5,394 nucleotides of DNA from Chloroflexota bacterium (GCA_022574265.1 JACZSI010000122.1:1-5394); one strand, 5' to 3'. Positions 1 through 5,394 are shown, counted from the stretch's first letter. Numbers and translations are program-made. The notes: a model not told the origin generated them from the sequence alone.

Positions 1-162
1 TCCGCCTGTGCGATGGCCTTGAGTGGGAAGGCATGCCGTCAGTTCGCCTTTCCAGTTACATTCCGTGCTTGGCTTGCAAGGACCTCTACATAGGCGATAT
101 CGCTGGCGGTCAACGGCGCCTGCTGCTCCTGCCGGATTCGCCCGTACCTCCACCGCCAACAG

Positions 163-171
163 TGATATACT
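163..171 (+). promoter_or_regulatory. Extended -10 promoter element
   Basis: The bases TGATATACT read as an extended -10 element: a TG dinucleotide, one base, then TATACT, which differs from the TATAAT consensus at one position. No recognisable -35 hexamer lies at the expected distance upstream (about 143-148), which is tolerated in extended -10 promoters. Transcription would start around 177-180, about 36-39 bases ahead of the ATG at 216. A/T-rich hexamers like this are uncommon in the window, and it lies immediately before the leader of the 219-aa gene, so it is the best promoter candidate here. The assignment is by motif only. Confidence 0.5.
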
Positions 172-179
172 CCCTTAGA

Positions 180-198
180 GATGGGGGGGCACCCCATC
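180..198 (+). promoter_or_regulatory. 5'-leader hairpin upstream of the unknown gene
   Basis: GATGGGG (180-186) is perfectly complementary to CCCCATC (192-198), leaving a 5-base loop (187-191). This gives a 7-bp stem at or just after the predicted transcription start and 17 bases ahead of the start codon at 216. No U-tract follows, so it is not an intrinsic terminator. It may stabilise the 5' end of the mRNA, or keep the CCCC run from pairing with the G-rich ribosome binding site downstream. The pairing is seen in the sequence; the role is inferred. Confidence 0.4.
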
Positions 199-214
199 AA
201 ACACAGGGGGGGCA
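183..214 (+). repeat. Duplicated 7-G tract, second copy forming the RBS
   Basis: GGGGGGGCA occurs twice, at 183-191 and 206-214, 23 bases apart. The second copy, preceded by A205, is the only plausible Shine-Dalgarno sequence (AGGGGG-like) for the ATG at 216, with the G run ending 3 bases before the start codon. This RBS decides the start chosen for the unknown gene. Homopolymeric G runs can change length by strand slippage, which here would alter RBS strength or spacing; that consequence is inference. Confidence 0.5.
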
Positions 215-215
215 T

Positions 216-875
216 ATGCAGATTAGTAACATCCCAATGACGACATTCGCCCGGTTCTACGAGGCGACCGGGCCGCAGAAGGTGTCGATGGTTCGCGATG
301 CGCGTCTCTATCAGACCGACCCAAAAGGTTGGGCGGGACGGGACTACTATCGGGAGCTACGCCTAGCTCTCCGGAATAGCCACTGGCAAACGGATGACAT
401 CGCGTCGTTCGAGGCGGCGTTGGAGCCTTTGCTAGAGAGCCAGCAGCAGGCGGGCAGGCGAGAGCATTTTGAGAAGATCGGACGCGCCTATATCAAGTTC
501 TGGAAGAAGAATGACGCCAGGTTGTTTGACACCCCTTCTCCCTCCGTCGTCACCCTCGGCGGGCTGGGCATTCGGCTGTCCAATGACCTTGGTATGCGAC
601 GGTCGGGAGATAGCCTCGTGTTGAAGGTCTGGTGGAATGCGCCACGACCAACACGCGCGTTCAGGCAGGCAGTCCAATACCTCACGGGGCGCGGCAAGGA
701 CGGATGGCATGCGGATTGGCAGGGGGCTCTGTGGGACGTGCGCCGGGAAGAAATCCTGCCGCCGGTGAACACCCCCAAGGATCTCTATCTGGCTCTTGAG
801 GGTCAGGCGGGAGCCTTTCGAGAAATCTGGGCAAGCCTGGATGCCGCAGAAGCTCCAGATGACCTCCCCTTCTAA
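216..875 (+). CDS. Conserved-looking hypothetical protein, 219 aa
   Basis: I cannot assign a function. The frame is open from the left window edge, but ATG 216 is preferred: a G7 Shine-Dalgarno ends 3 bases before it, an extended -10 element lies upstream, and residues encoded before 216 look like non-coding translation (a proline run, then a glycine-rich stretch from the G tract). The protein has no signal peptide, membrane segment or obvious catalytic motif, so it is probably cytoplasmic. The first ~100 residues look mainly helical and rich in charged and aromatic residues. A glycine-containing break (TLGGLGIRLSNDLGM, about residues 113-127) is followed by a short beta-like stretch (SLVLKVWW), a second helical part, and an acidic tail ending DDLPF. 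I have a vague recollection of unnamed bacterial proteins beginning MxISNxPMTTF with a similar NPELG-type central motif, but cannot verify it. Its lower GC and mixed codon use differ from all genes downstream, which suggests separate ancestry or transfer. It reads toward dinG but is separated by 86 bases. Confidence 0.72.
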   Translation: MQISNIPMTTFARFYEATGPQKVSMVRDARLYQTDPKGWAGRDYYRELRLALRNSHWQTDDIASFEAALEPLLESQQQAGRREHFEKIGRAYIKFWKKNDARLFDTPSPSVVTLGGLGIRLSNDLGMRRSGDSLVLKVWWNAPRPTRAFRQAVQYLTGRGKDGWHADWQGALWDVRREEILPPVNTPKDLYLALEGQAGAFREIWASLDAAEAPDDLPF

Positions 876-961
876 CCGCGACTAACCCACTATCGCCCTT
901 GCCCTTGTTGCGTGCTTGGCCCCCCTGCCGTACCGTGGTGCCCGCCCTCCATCCCCCTGCC

Positions 962-3676
962 ATGACCATCCCCATGGACCGCATGCGCCTGCTCACCGTC
1001 CACCCGCTGGACGGCCCCGTCGTCGCGCTCGCCGTCGTCGCCAGCGGCCCCGACCCCGAGCACGGCAAGCTCGAGTCCGTCGCCGCCGTGCGCTTCAGCG
1101 GCTCGCGCGTCGAGGAGCGGTTCGAGGCCGCCGTGCCCACGCCCGCCGCGCTTGCCCAACTGCCGGGCTTCGTCGGCGGGGCGCCCGTCGTCGGCGGGGA
1201 CCTCGCCGCCGCGGCAGCCTTCCTGGCCCAGGCGGGCGTCGTGCTGAACGGCAGCCTCTGGGACCTCGGCGAGCTGGCGGAGCTCCTGGGCTTCGCCAAC
1301 AGCGGCCCGCTCGCGTTCACCGTGGACGAGGCGCACGAGGCGTACGGCCTCATGCTGGAGCGCGCCCGTGCCGAGCCCGCCGGCCGCCTCAAGCGGCTCG
1401 CCGACCTCACGGGGCGCGCGCAGAGCCCGCTGGCCGAGCTGCTGTGGGCGCTGGCGGACGAGGCGCCGGCCGCCGGCGCTGGGCCGGTGGGCGGCGTCGA
1501 CCGCGACGCGGTCGCGGAGCGGCTGGAGCGTCCGCGGCCCATCGGCGCCGCGAAGCCGCTCGTCCCCATCGACCCGGACGAGATCACGCGCCTCATGTCC
1601 GCCGACGGCCCGTTCGCGCGCTCCTTCCCGCGCTACGAGGCCAGGATCGAGCAGATCGCGATGGCGCGCGCGGTGGCCGAGGCGTTCGGGGCGCGCGACG
1701 GCGATGGGCTCACGCCGCACCACCTGGTGGTCGAGGGCGGCACCGGCATCGGCAAGTCCGTCGCCTACCTCCTCCCGGCCGTCCTCTTCGCCGCCCGCAA
1801 CAACGTCCGCGTCATCGTCTCGACCAACACCATCAGCCTCCAGGAGCAGCTCGTCGCCAAGGACATACCCGACCTGCTGGACGTGCTCGACGGCGTCCAG
1901 GGCTTCGACCGCTCGGCCTTCCGGTTCGCGCAGATGAAGGGCAAGGCCAACTACCTCTGCCTCCGGCGGTGGGAGGCGGCCGCGAACAGCGACCTGGTGG
2001 CGCCCGACGAGGCGCGCGTGCTGGCCAAGACGCTGGCCTGGCTCCAGCAGACCCGGACCGGGGACAGGGCCGAGCTCCGGCTCGTGGGCCGCGACCTCGC
2101 CGCCTGGGGCCGCCTGAGCGCGACGGGCTTCGGGACGTGCGCCGGCGCGCGCGAGGGCGCCTGCTTCTACCGGCACGCCCGCGACGTGGCGAGCGCCGCG
2201 CACCTCCTCGTCGTGAACCACGCGCTGCTGCTCTCGGACATGGAGGTCGGCGGCTCGGTCCTGCCCGAGGCCGACTACCTGATCGTCGACGAGGGCCACA
2301 ACCTGGAGGACGAGGCGACCCGCCAGTTCGGCTTCCGGGTCGCGCAGACCACCGTCGAGGAGCTCGTCGAGCGGCTCGGCGCGCTGCTGCACAGCCTCGA
2401 CAACGTCGTCCGCGTGAGCGCCCTCGAGGAGGCACGCAAGGACGTCGTGCGCCAGCGGTTGCGCGATACACAGCTGCGGCTCGCTGCCGCGCGCGATGCA
2501 TGGGCCGGTCTGAGTGCCGGCCTGTCCGGCTTCGCGGGCGGGGATGGGGCCGACGACGACGACCTGCGCGTCACCTCGGCGGTGCGGGCGCAGCCGGCCT
2601 GGTCCGAGATCGAGATCGCGTGGGACGGCTTCGAGCGGGCCTCGGACGAGATGGCGAACGACGCCGAGGGTCTGTGGAAGACCCTCGACGAGCTGCCGGA
2701 CGACACCGTGCCCGGCCTCGAGGGGCTCAAGAGCGGCCTCGCGGAGTGGACGGTCGACCAGGGCGAGGTCCGCTCGCGGGTCGCTGGGTTCGTCGCGCAC
2801 CCCGGCGAGCACACCGTGTACTGGCTCGGCCGTGGGGCGTCGCTCAGCATGAACGCCGCCCCGCTAGAGGTCGGCACGCGGCTGCATGACGACCTGCTCG
2901 CGCGCAAACGCTCCGTCGTCCTGACGAGCGCGACGATGGCGGTGCGCGGCACCTTCGCCCACGTCCGCGAGCGCCTCGGCATCGAGGACGCCGCCGAGCT
3001 CTGCCTGGGCTCCCCCTTCGACTACGAGAAGGCCGCGCTCCTCGCGCTGCCCACCGACGTCCCGGAGCCCAACGCGACTGGCTATGGCGAGGCCGTCGCG
3101 CACATCATCGCGGAGCTCGCCCGCGCCGCCGGCGGCCGCACGATGGCGCTGTTCACGTCGCACGCCGCCATCCGCGCTGCCTCATCCAGGCTGCGTGGGG
3201 CCAAGGGCGGGCTGCGCTCGGCGGGCATCGGCGTGCTGGCCCAGGGGATCGACGGCACCCCGCAGCAGCTCATGGCCCGCTTCCAACGGGAGCCGCGCGC
3301 GGTGCTGCTGGGCACCGCCAGCTTCTGGGAGGGCGTCGATATCACCAACGAGGCGCTGAAGGTGCTCGTCCTGGCGCGCCTCCCCTTCAACGTCCCGACC
3401 GAGCCCGTGTTCGCCGCGCGCTCCGAGGGCTACGAGCAGCCCTTCAACCAATACGCCGTCCCCCAGGCCGTGCTGCGCTTCCGCCAGGGCTTCGGCCGCC
3501 TCATCAGGAGCAAGGACGACCACGGCGCCGTCGTCGTCCTCGATTCCCGGATCACCTCGAAGCCCTACGGCGCCTCCTTCCTGGCCTCCGTCCCGCCGGC
3601 CACGACCCTGCGCGCGCCGATGGCCGAGGTCGTCGCCGCAGTGCGCGACTGGCTCGCGCGGCGTGAGCGAGCGTGA
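962..3676 (+). CDS. dinG: DinG-family ATP-dependent helicase with degenerate N-terminal exonuclease-like domain
   Basis: Superfamily 2 helicase of the XPD/DinG type, 904 aa, expected to unwind DNA 5'-3' at R-loops, forks or other unusual structures using ATP. Visible motifs, numbered from ATG 962: a YExRxxQ element (Y225, Q231); Walker A GTGIGKS (260-266, K265); motif Ia STNTISLQEQL; DEGH box (443-446); SATM (656-659); SFWEGVD (787-793); and QGFGRLIRS (from Q842; arginines R846, R849). Between Walker A and DEGH lies the XPD-type iron-sulfur region with C333, C393 and C401; only three cysteines are seen, whereas E. coli DinG has four. Residues ~15-150 resemble the DnaQ-like exonuclease domain of Firmicutes-type DinG, but the first acidic motif is replaced (A24, V26) and the last D is L130, so nuclease activity is unlikely. 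ATG 962 is one of three close starts (also 974, 983), none with a good RBS; a TTG at 899 would add a proline-rich, domain-free extension. The stop overlaps the next gene by four bases. The helicase assignment is secure; the exact start is not. Confidence 0.95.
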   Translation: MTIPMDRMRLLTVHPLDGPVVALAVVASGPDPEHGKLESVAAVRFSGSRVEERFEAAVPTPAALAQLPGFVGGAPVVGGDLAAAAAFLAQAGVVLNGSLWDLGELAELLGFANSGPLAFTVDEAHEAYGLMLERARAEPAGRLKRLADLTGRAQSPLAELLWALADEAPAAGAGPVGGVDRDAVAERLERPRPIGAAKPLVPIDPDEITRLMSADGPFARSFPRYEARIEQIAMARAVAEAFGARDGDGLTPHHLVVEGGTGIGKSVAYLLPAVLFAARNNVRVIVSTNTISLQEQLVAKDIPDLLDVLDGVQGFDRSAFRFAQMKGKANYLCLRRWEAAANSDLVAPDEARVLAKTLAWLQQTRTGDRAELRLVGRDLAAWGRLSATGFGTCAGAREGACFYRHARDVASAAHLLVVNHALLLSDMEVGGSVLPEADYLIVDEGHNLEDEATRQFGFRVAQTTVEELVERLGALLHSLDNVVRVSALEEARKDVVRQRLRDTQLRLAAARDAWAGLSAGLSGFAGGDGADDDDLRVTSAVRAQPAWSEIEIAWDGFERASDEMANDAEGLWKTLDELPDDTVPGLEGLKSGLAEWTVDQGEVRSRVAGFVAHPGEHTVYWLGRGASLSMNAAPLEVGTRLHDDLLARKRSVVLTSATMAVRGTFAHVRERLGIEDAAELCLGSPFDYEKAALLALPTDVPEPNATGYGEAVAHIIAELARAAGGRTMALFTSHAAIRAASSRLRGAKGGLRSAGIGVLAQGIDGTPQQLMARFQREPRAVLLGTASFWEGVDITNEALKVLVLARLPFNVPTEPVFAARSEGYEQPFNQYAVPQAVLRFRQGFGRLIRSKDDHGAVVVLDSRITSKPYGASFLASVPPATTLRAPMAEVVAAVRDWLARRERA

Positions 3677-3714
3677 TCGAGGCTCTGAGCGAGACTATGA
3701 GCGAGCGTTTCGAG
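3664..3714 (+). repeat. Short imperfect direct repeat at the dinG-ogg junction
   Basis: TGAGCGAGCGT occurs at 3664-3674 and again at 3698-3708. Both copies continue into CGAG (3678-3681 and 3711-3714), separated from the 11-mer by GAT in the first copy and TT in the second. The shared core TGAGCGAG appears a third time at 3686-3693. The repeat spans the dinG stop codon and both candidate starts of the glycosylase (GTG 3673, ATG 3697). It looks like a small local duplication at the gene junction, though GC-rich low complexity could also produce it. Confidence 0.45.
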
Positions 3715-4566
3715 CTGCCCTTCGACGGCCCCCTGGACCTGCCCACGACGCTCGCCAGCGGCCAGTGCTTCCGCTGGCGCGCCGACGATGCGGGCGCATG
3801 GACAGGCGTCATCGGCACCGACATCGTCCGCCTCGCCCGGACGCCCCAAGGCGTCGCCATCGAGAGCGCGCCGACCCCGCCCGCAGAGCTCGCCGAGCGC
3901 ATAGCGGCCTACCTGCGGCTGGATGACGACCTGCCCGCGATCCAGGCCCGCATCGGCTCGGACGAGCGCATCGCCGAGGGCATCGAGCGCTACCCCGGCA
4001 TGCGGATCATGCGCCAGGAGCCGTGGGAAACCCTAGCCGCCTTCATCCTCTCGTCGACCTCGAACATACCGCGCATCGCCCGCACCGTGGAGCTGATCGC
4101 CGACACCTTCGGCGACCCCCTGAGCCTGGACGCGACCACGCGCAACACCTTCCCGGCGCCCGAAACGTTGGCCGAAGCCGGCGAGGCACGGCTGCGTGAG
4201 CTCGGCTGCGGCTTCCGCGCGCCGTACCTCGCGCAGGCCGCGGCGGCGGTCGCCGACGGCACGCTGCCGCTGGGCAAGCTACGCGGCGCCTCGTACGCCG
4301 ACGTCCTCGCGGCGCTGACGGCGCTCCACGGCGTGGGCGACAAGATCGCCGACTGCGCCATGCTCTTCTCGCTGGAGCGCATGGAGGCCTTCCCCGCCGA
4401 CCGCTGGATACGCCGCGCGCTGGTGGACTGGTACGGTCTGCCGGCGAACGTCAGCTACGACGGCACGCGGTCGTGGGCGCAGGAGCGCTTCGGCTCCGAC
4501 GCCGGCTATGCGAACCAGTACCTGTTCTGGAACGTGCGCGAGGCGAGCCGGAAGCGGGTAGCGTAA
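3673..4566 (+). CDS. ogg: OGG1-type 8-oxoguanine DNA glycosylase/AP lyase
   Basis: HhH-GPD superfamily base-excision-repair enzyme, 297 aa, predicted to excise 8-oxoguanine from DNA and nick the abasic site. Numbering is from GTG 3673. The N-terminal OGG_N region contains LASGQCFRWR (28-36), matching LPSGQSFRWR of human OGG1, with G30 at the position of G42, which senses 8-oxoG. The helix-hairpin-helix motif LHGVGDKIADC (218-228) supplies the Schiff-base lysine K224 (human K249), and D243 matches D268. R134 and R182 match R154 and R204, which read the orphaned cytosine; C228 matches C253 and F285 matches F319. Two recognition positions differ: T129 for N149 and N281 for Q315. The GTG start overlaps the dinG stop (GTGA), favouring translational coupling; ATG 3697 is an alternative giving 289 aa, with a purine-rich stretch upstream. 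An AlkA-type glycosylase is less likely because the N-terminal motif and K224 are specifically OGG-like. Family assignment is firm; exact substrate is inferred. Confidence 0.92.
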   Translation: MIEALSETMSERFELPFDGPLDLPTTLASGQCFRWRADDAGAWTGVIGTDIVRLARTPQGVAIESAPTPPAELAERIAAYLRLDDDLPAIQARIGSDERIAEGIERYPGMRIMRQEPWETLAAFILSSTSNIPRIARTVELIADTFGDPLSLDATTRNTFPAPETLAEAGEARLRELGCGFRAPYLAQAAAAVADGTLPLGKLRGASYADVLAALTALHGVGDKIADCAMLFSLERMEAFPADRWIRRALVDWYGLPANVSYDGTRSWAQERFGSDAGYANQYLFWNVREASRKRVA

Positions 4567-4585
4567 CCTGCGCCTGGGGGCTGAG

Positions 4586-5341
4586 ATGGCGGACATCGAC
4601 TTCGCAGGCAAAGTAGCGGTCGTGACCGGCGCGAGCCGGGGCATCGGGCGCGTGATCGCGCTCGGGCTGGCCAGGCGCGGCGCGGCGGTGGTCGGCACCG
4701 CGCGGCGGCTCGACTTCTCGCCGGGCGTCGGCGGCACGCTCGAGGAGACGTTCGCGATGATCGAGGCGGCCGGCGGCACGGGCTTCGCGGTGGCCGGCAG
4801 CATCACCGACGCCGCCGGCGTGCGGTCGGTCCTCGCCCAGACCAAGGACGCGTTCGGGCGCATCGACATCCTCGTGAACAACGCGGGCATGCACCCCGGC
4901 GTCTCGGTGACCGAGATGACCGACGGTCAGTGGAACGACCTGATCGCGGTCAACCTCACCGCGCCCTTCCTGCTGATACGCGAGGTCGTGCCGATCATGA
5001 AGGAGCAGGGCTCCGGCAACATCCTGAACGTGTCGTCGGGGGCAGGCTCGCGGAGCCCCCGCGCCGACAACACCGGGTACGGGGCGACCAAAGCGGCCCT
5101 GGACCGCATGTCCTTCAACCTCGCCCATGAGCTGAAGGACGACGGCATTGCCGTGAACGCATGGCTGCCCGGCATCCTGGCGACCGACATGAACGCGGGC
5201 CGCCAGGCAGGCGAGCCGGTGGGCCTCGCCGAGGAGTCGGTGATGTGGATCGCGGCGCAGACGCCCGAGACCTTCACGGGGCGCATCGTGCGGCGCGAGG
5301 AGTTCGGGAAGACGTGGGGGCCGGGCGCCCCGGAGGCATAG
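4586..5341 (+). CDS. Classical short-chain dehydrogenase/reductase (SDR), NAD(P)-dependent
   Basis: Soluble oxidoreductase of 251 aa, the normal length for classical SDRs, expected to interconvert an alcohol and a carbonyl on an unidentified substrate. Visible motifs: TGASRGIG nucleotide-binding loop (14-21), NNAG (98-101), and a complete catalytic tetrad N123, S151, Y165, K169 (YGATK), followed by LPG (194-196). Basic residues R18 and R40/R41 after the second strand suggest NADP(H) preference. A 10-15 residue insertion after strand 2 (around 42-56) resembles the loop of HSDL2-like SDRs. The usual aspartate near the adenine, in the Dv(T)D motif, appears to be serine (S72 in GSITD). The C-terminus has TGRIV followed by RREEFGKTWGP rather than the common DGG ending. 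It starts 19 bases after the glycosylase stop with a weak G-rich RBS (4575-4580) and lies 3 bases before a paralogous SDR. No signal peptide is seen. The family is certain; the substrate is unknown. Confidence 0.92.
   Translation: MADIDFAGKVAVVTGASRGIGRVIALGLARRGAAVVGTARRLDFSPGVGGTLEETFAMIEAAGGTGFAVAGSITDAAGVRSVLAQTKDAFGRIDILVNNAGMHPGVSVTEMTDGQWNDLIAVNLTAPFLLIREVVPIMKEQGSGNILNVSSGAGSRSPRADNTGYGATKAALDRMSFNLAHELKDDGIAVNAWLPGILATDMNAGRQAGEPVGLAEESVMWIAAQTPETFTGRIVRREEFGKTWGPGAPEA
5332..5336 (+). promoter_or_regulatory. Ribosome binding site of the second SDR, inside the first SDR's coding end
   Basis: GGAGG lies 8 bases before the GTG at 5345, inside the last codons of the preceding SDR gene. 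It is the best Shine-Dalgarno match near any start in the GC-rich part. It supports GTG 5345 as a real start and implies that the two SDRs are translated in series from one mRNA. Confidence 0.7.
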
Positions 5342-5344
5342 GCA

Positions 5345-5394
5345 GTGGCGGACGTCGACCTCAGCGGCAAGGTGGCGATCGTGACGGGAGCGAG
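5345..5394 (+). CDS. Second SDR oxidoreductase, N-terminal fragment cut by window edge
   Basis: Only 16 complete codons are in the window. They begin with GTG and encode MADVDLSGKVAIVTGA, the first strand and start of the TGxxxGxG cofactor loop of an SDR. Twelve of these 16 residues are identical to the start of the upstream SDR (MADIDFAGKVAVVTGA) and the four changes are mild (I/V, F/L, A/S, V/I). The start is backed by GGAGG eight bases upstream and sits 3 bases after the previous stop. This is a tandem paralogue; nothing can be said about its substrate. Confidence 0.85.
   Translation, partial: MADVDLSGKVAIVTGA

Noticed and set aside
33..215. N-terminal extension of the unknown protein back to ATG 33 or the left edge, including a CxxC
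   Set aside because: The extension looks non-coding (a proline run and residues encoded by the leader G tract), crosses the extended -10 element, and the RBS is at 205-212.
899..961. TTG 899 as the dinG start
   Set aside because: It would add 21 residues rich in proline and of no domain character, lacks an RBS, and lies in the compositionally mixed intergenic gap.
876..961. Promoter or terminator between the unknown gene and dinG
   Set aside because: The best pair (TTGTTG at 905-910 with TACCGT at 931-936) has a 20-base spacer and poor match; no hairpin with a U-tract is present.
890..2812. 640-aa minus-strand ORF antisense to dinG
   Set aside because: It is a codon-phase shadow of GC-rich dinG: repetitive R/A/G/E/V composition, no domains, and a complete helicase on the opposite strand.
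916..2889. 657-aa plus-strand ORF in another frame of dinG
   Set aside because: Very arginine-, proline- and glycine-rich, without motifs; typical of an off-frame reading of high-GC coding DNA.
4451..5128. Minus-strand ORFs antisense to the glycosylase and SDR
   Set aside because: Off-frame shadows of two well-defined plus-strand genes, with no recognisable motifs.
1..5394. CRISPR array, tRNA/rRNA genes, IS ends or transposases
   Set aside because: I saw no regularly spaced repeats, no tRNA-like cloverleaf or rRNA segments, and no transposase-like protein.

Overview
The window is a high-GC bacterial segment read entirely on the + strand. It has two compositionally different parts. The left part (about 1-900) is of moderate GC: I counted 30 of 60 G+C in 481-540. 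It carries one unrecognised gene with its own promoter-like leader. From about 960 to the right edge the DNA is very GC-rich (48 of 60 in 1381-1440) with strong G/C preference at third codon positions. That part holds a tightly packed run of four genes. The lineage cannot be fixed from the sequence. A DinG helicase with an N-terminal exonuclease-like domain, a bacterial OGG1-type glycosylase and serial SDR paralogues would fit a high-GC Chloroflexota (Dehalococcoidia/SAR202-like) or another deep Gram-positive-like lineage. This is a weak inference.

Layout. Bases 1-162 hold no gene I can defend; frames are open from the left edge, and a 52-codon antisense ORF is noted under findings. Bases 163-215 form a compact leader: an extended -10 element, a 7-bp hairpin, and two identical 7-G tracts, the second serving as the ribosome binding site. 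Bases 216-875 encode a 219-aa protein of unknown function. Bases 876-961 are a short intergenic gap with no convincing promoter or terminator. Then come a DinG-family superfamily 2 helicase (962-3676), an OGG1-type 8-oxoguanine DNA glycosylase (3673-4566, overlapping dinG by 4 bases), a classical short-chain dehydrogenase/reductase (4586-5341), and the first 16 codons of a second, clearly paralogous SDR (from 5345, cut by the window edge).

How they work together. The 4-base overlap, then gaps of 19 and 3 bases, argue for one transcript. The dinG-ogg pair makes a DNA-repair module: a helicase for unusual nucleic-acid structures, translationally coupled to a glycosylase for oxidised guanine. 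The SDRs are metabolic oxidoreductases with no evident mechanistic link to repair and may simply be co-transcribed.

No wholly new system is evident. The points most worth a second look are: the apparently dead exonuclease-like domain at the DinG N-terminus; the DinG iron-sulfur region with three rather than four candidate cysteines; substitutions at two lesion- or partner-base-reading positions of the glycosylase; the G-tract/hairpin leader of the first gene; and the unknown 219-aa protein itself.
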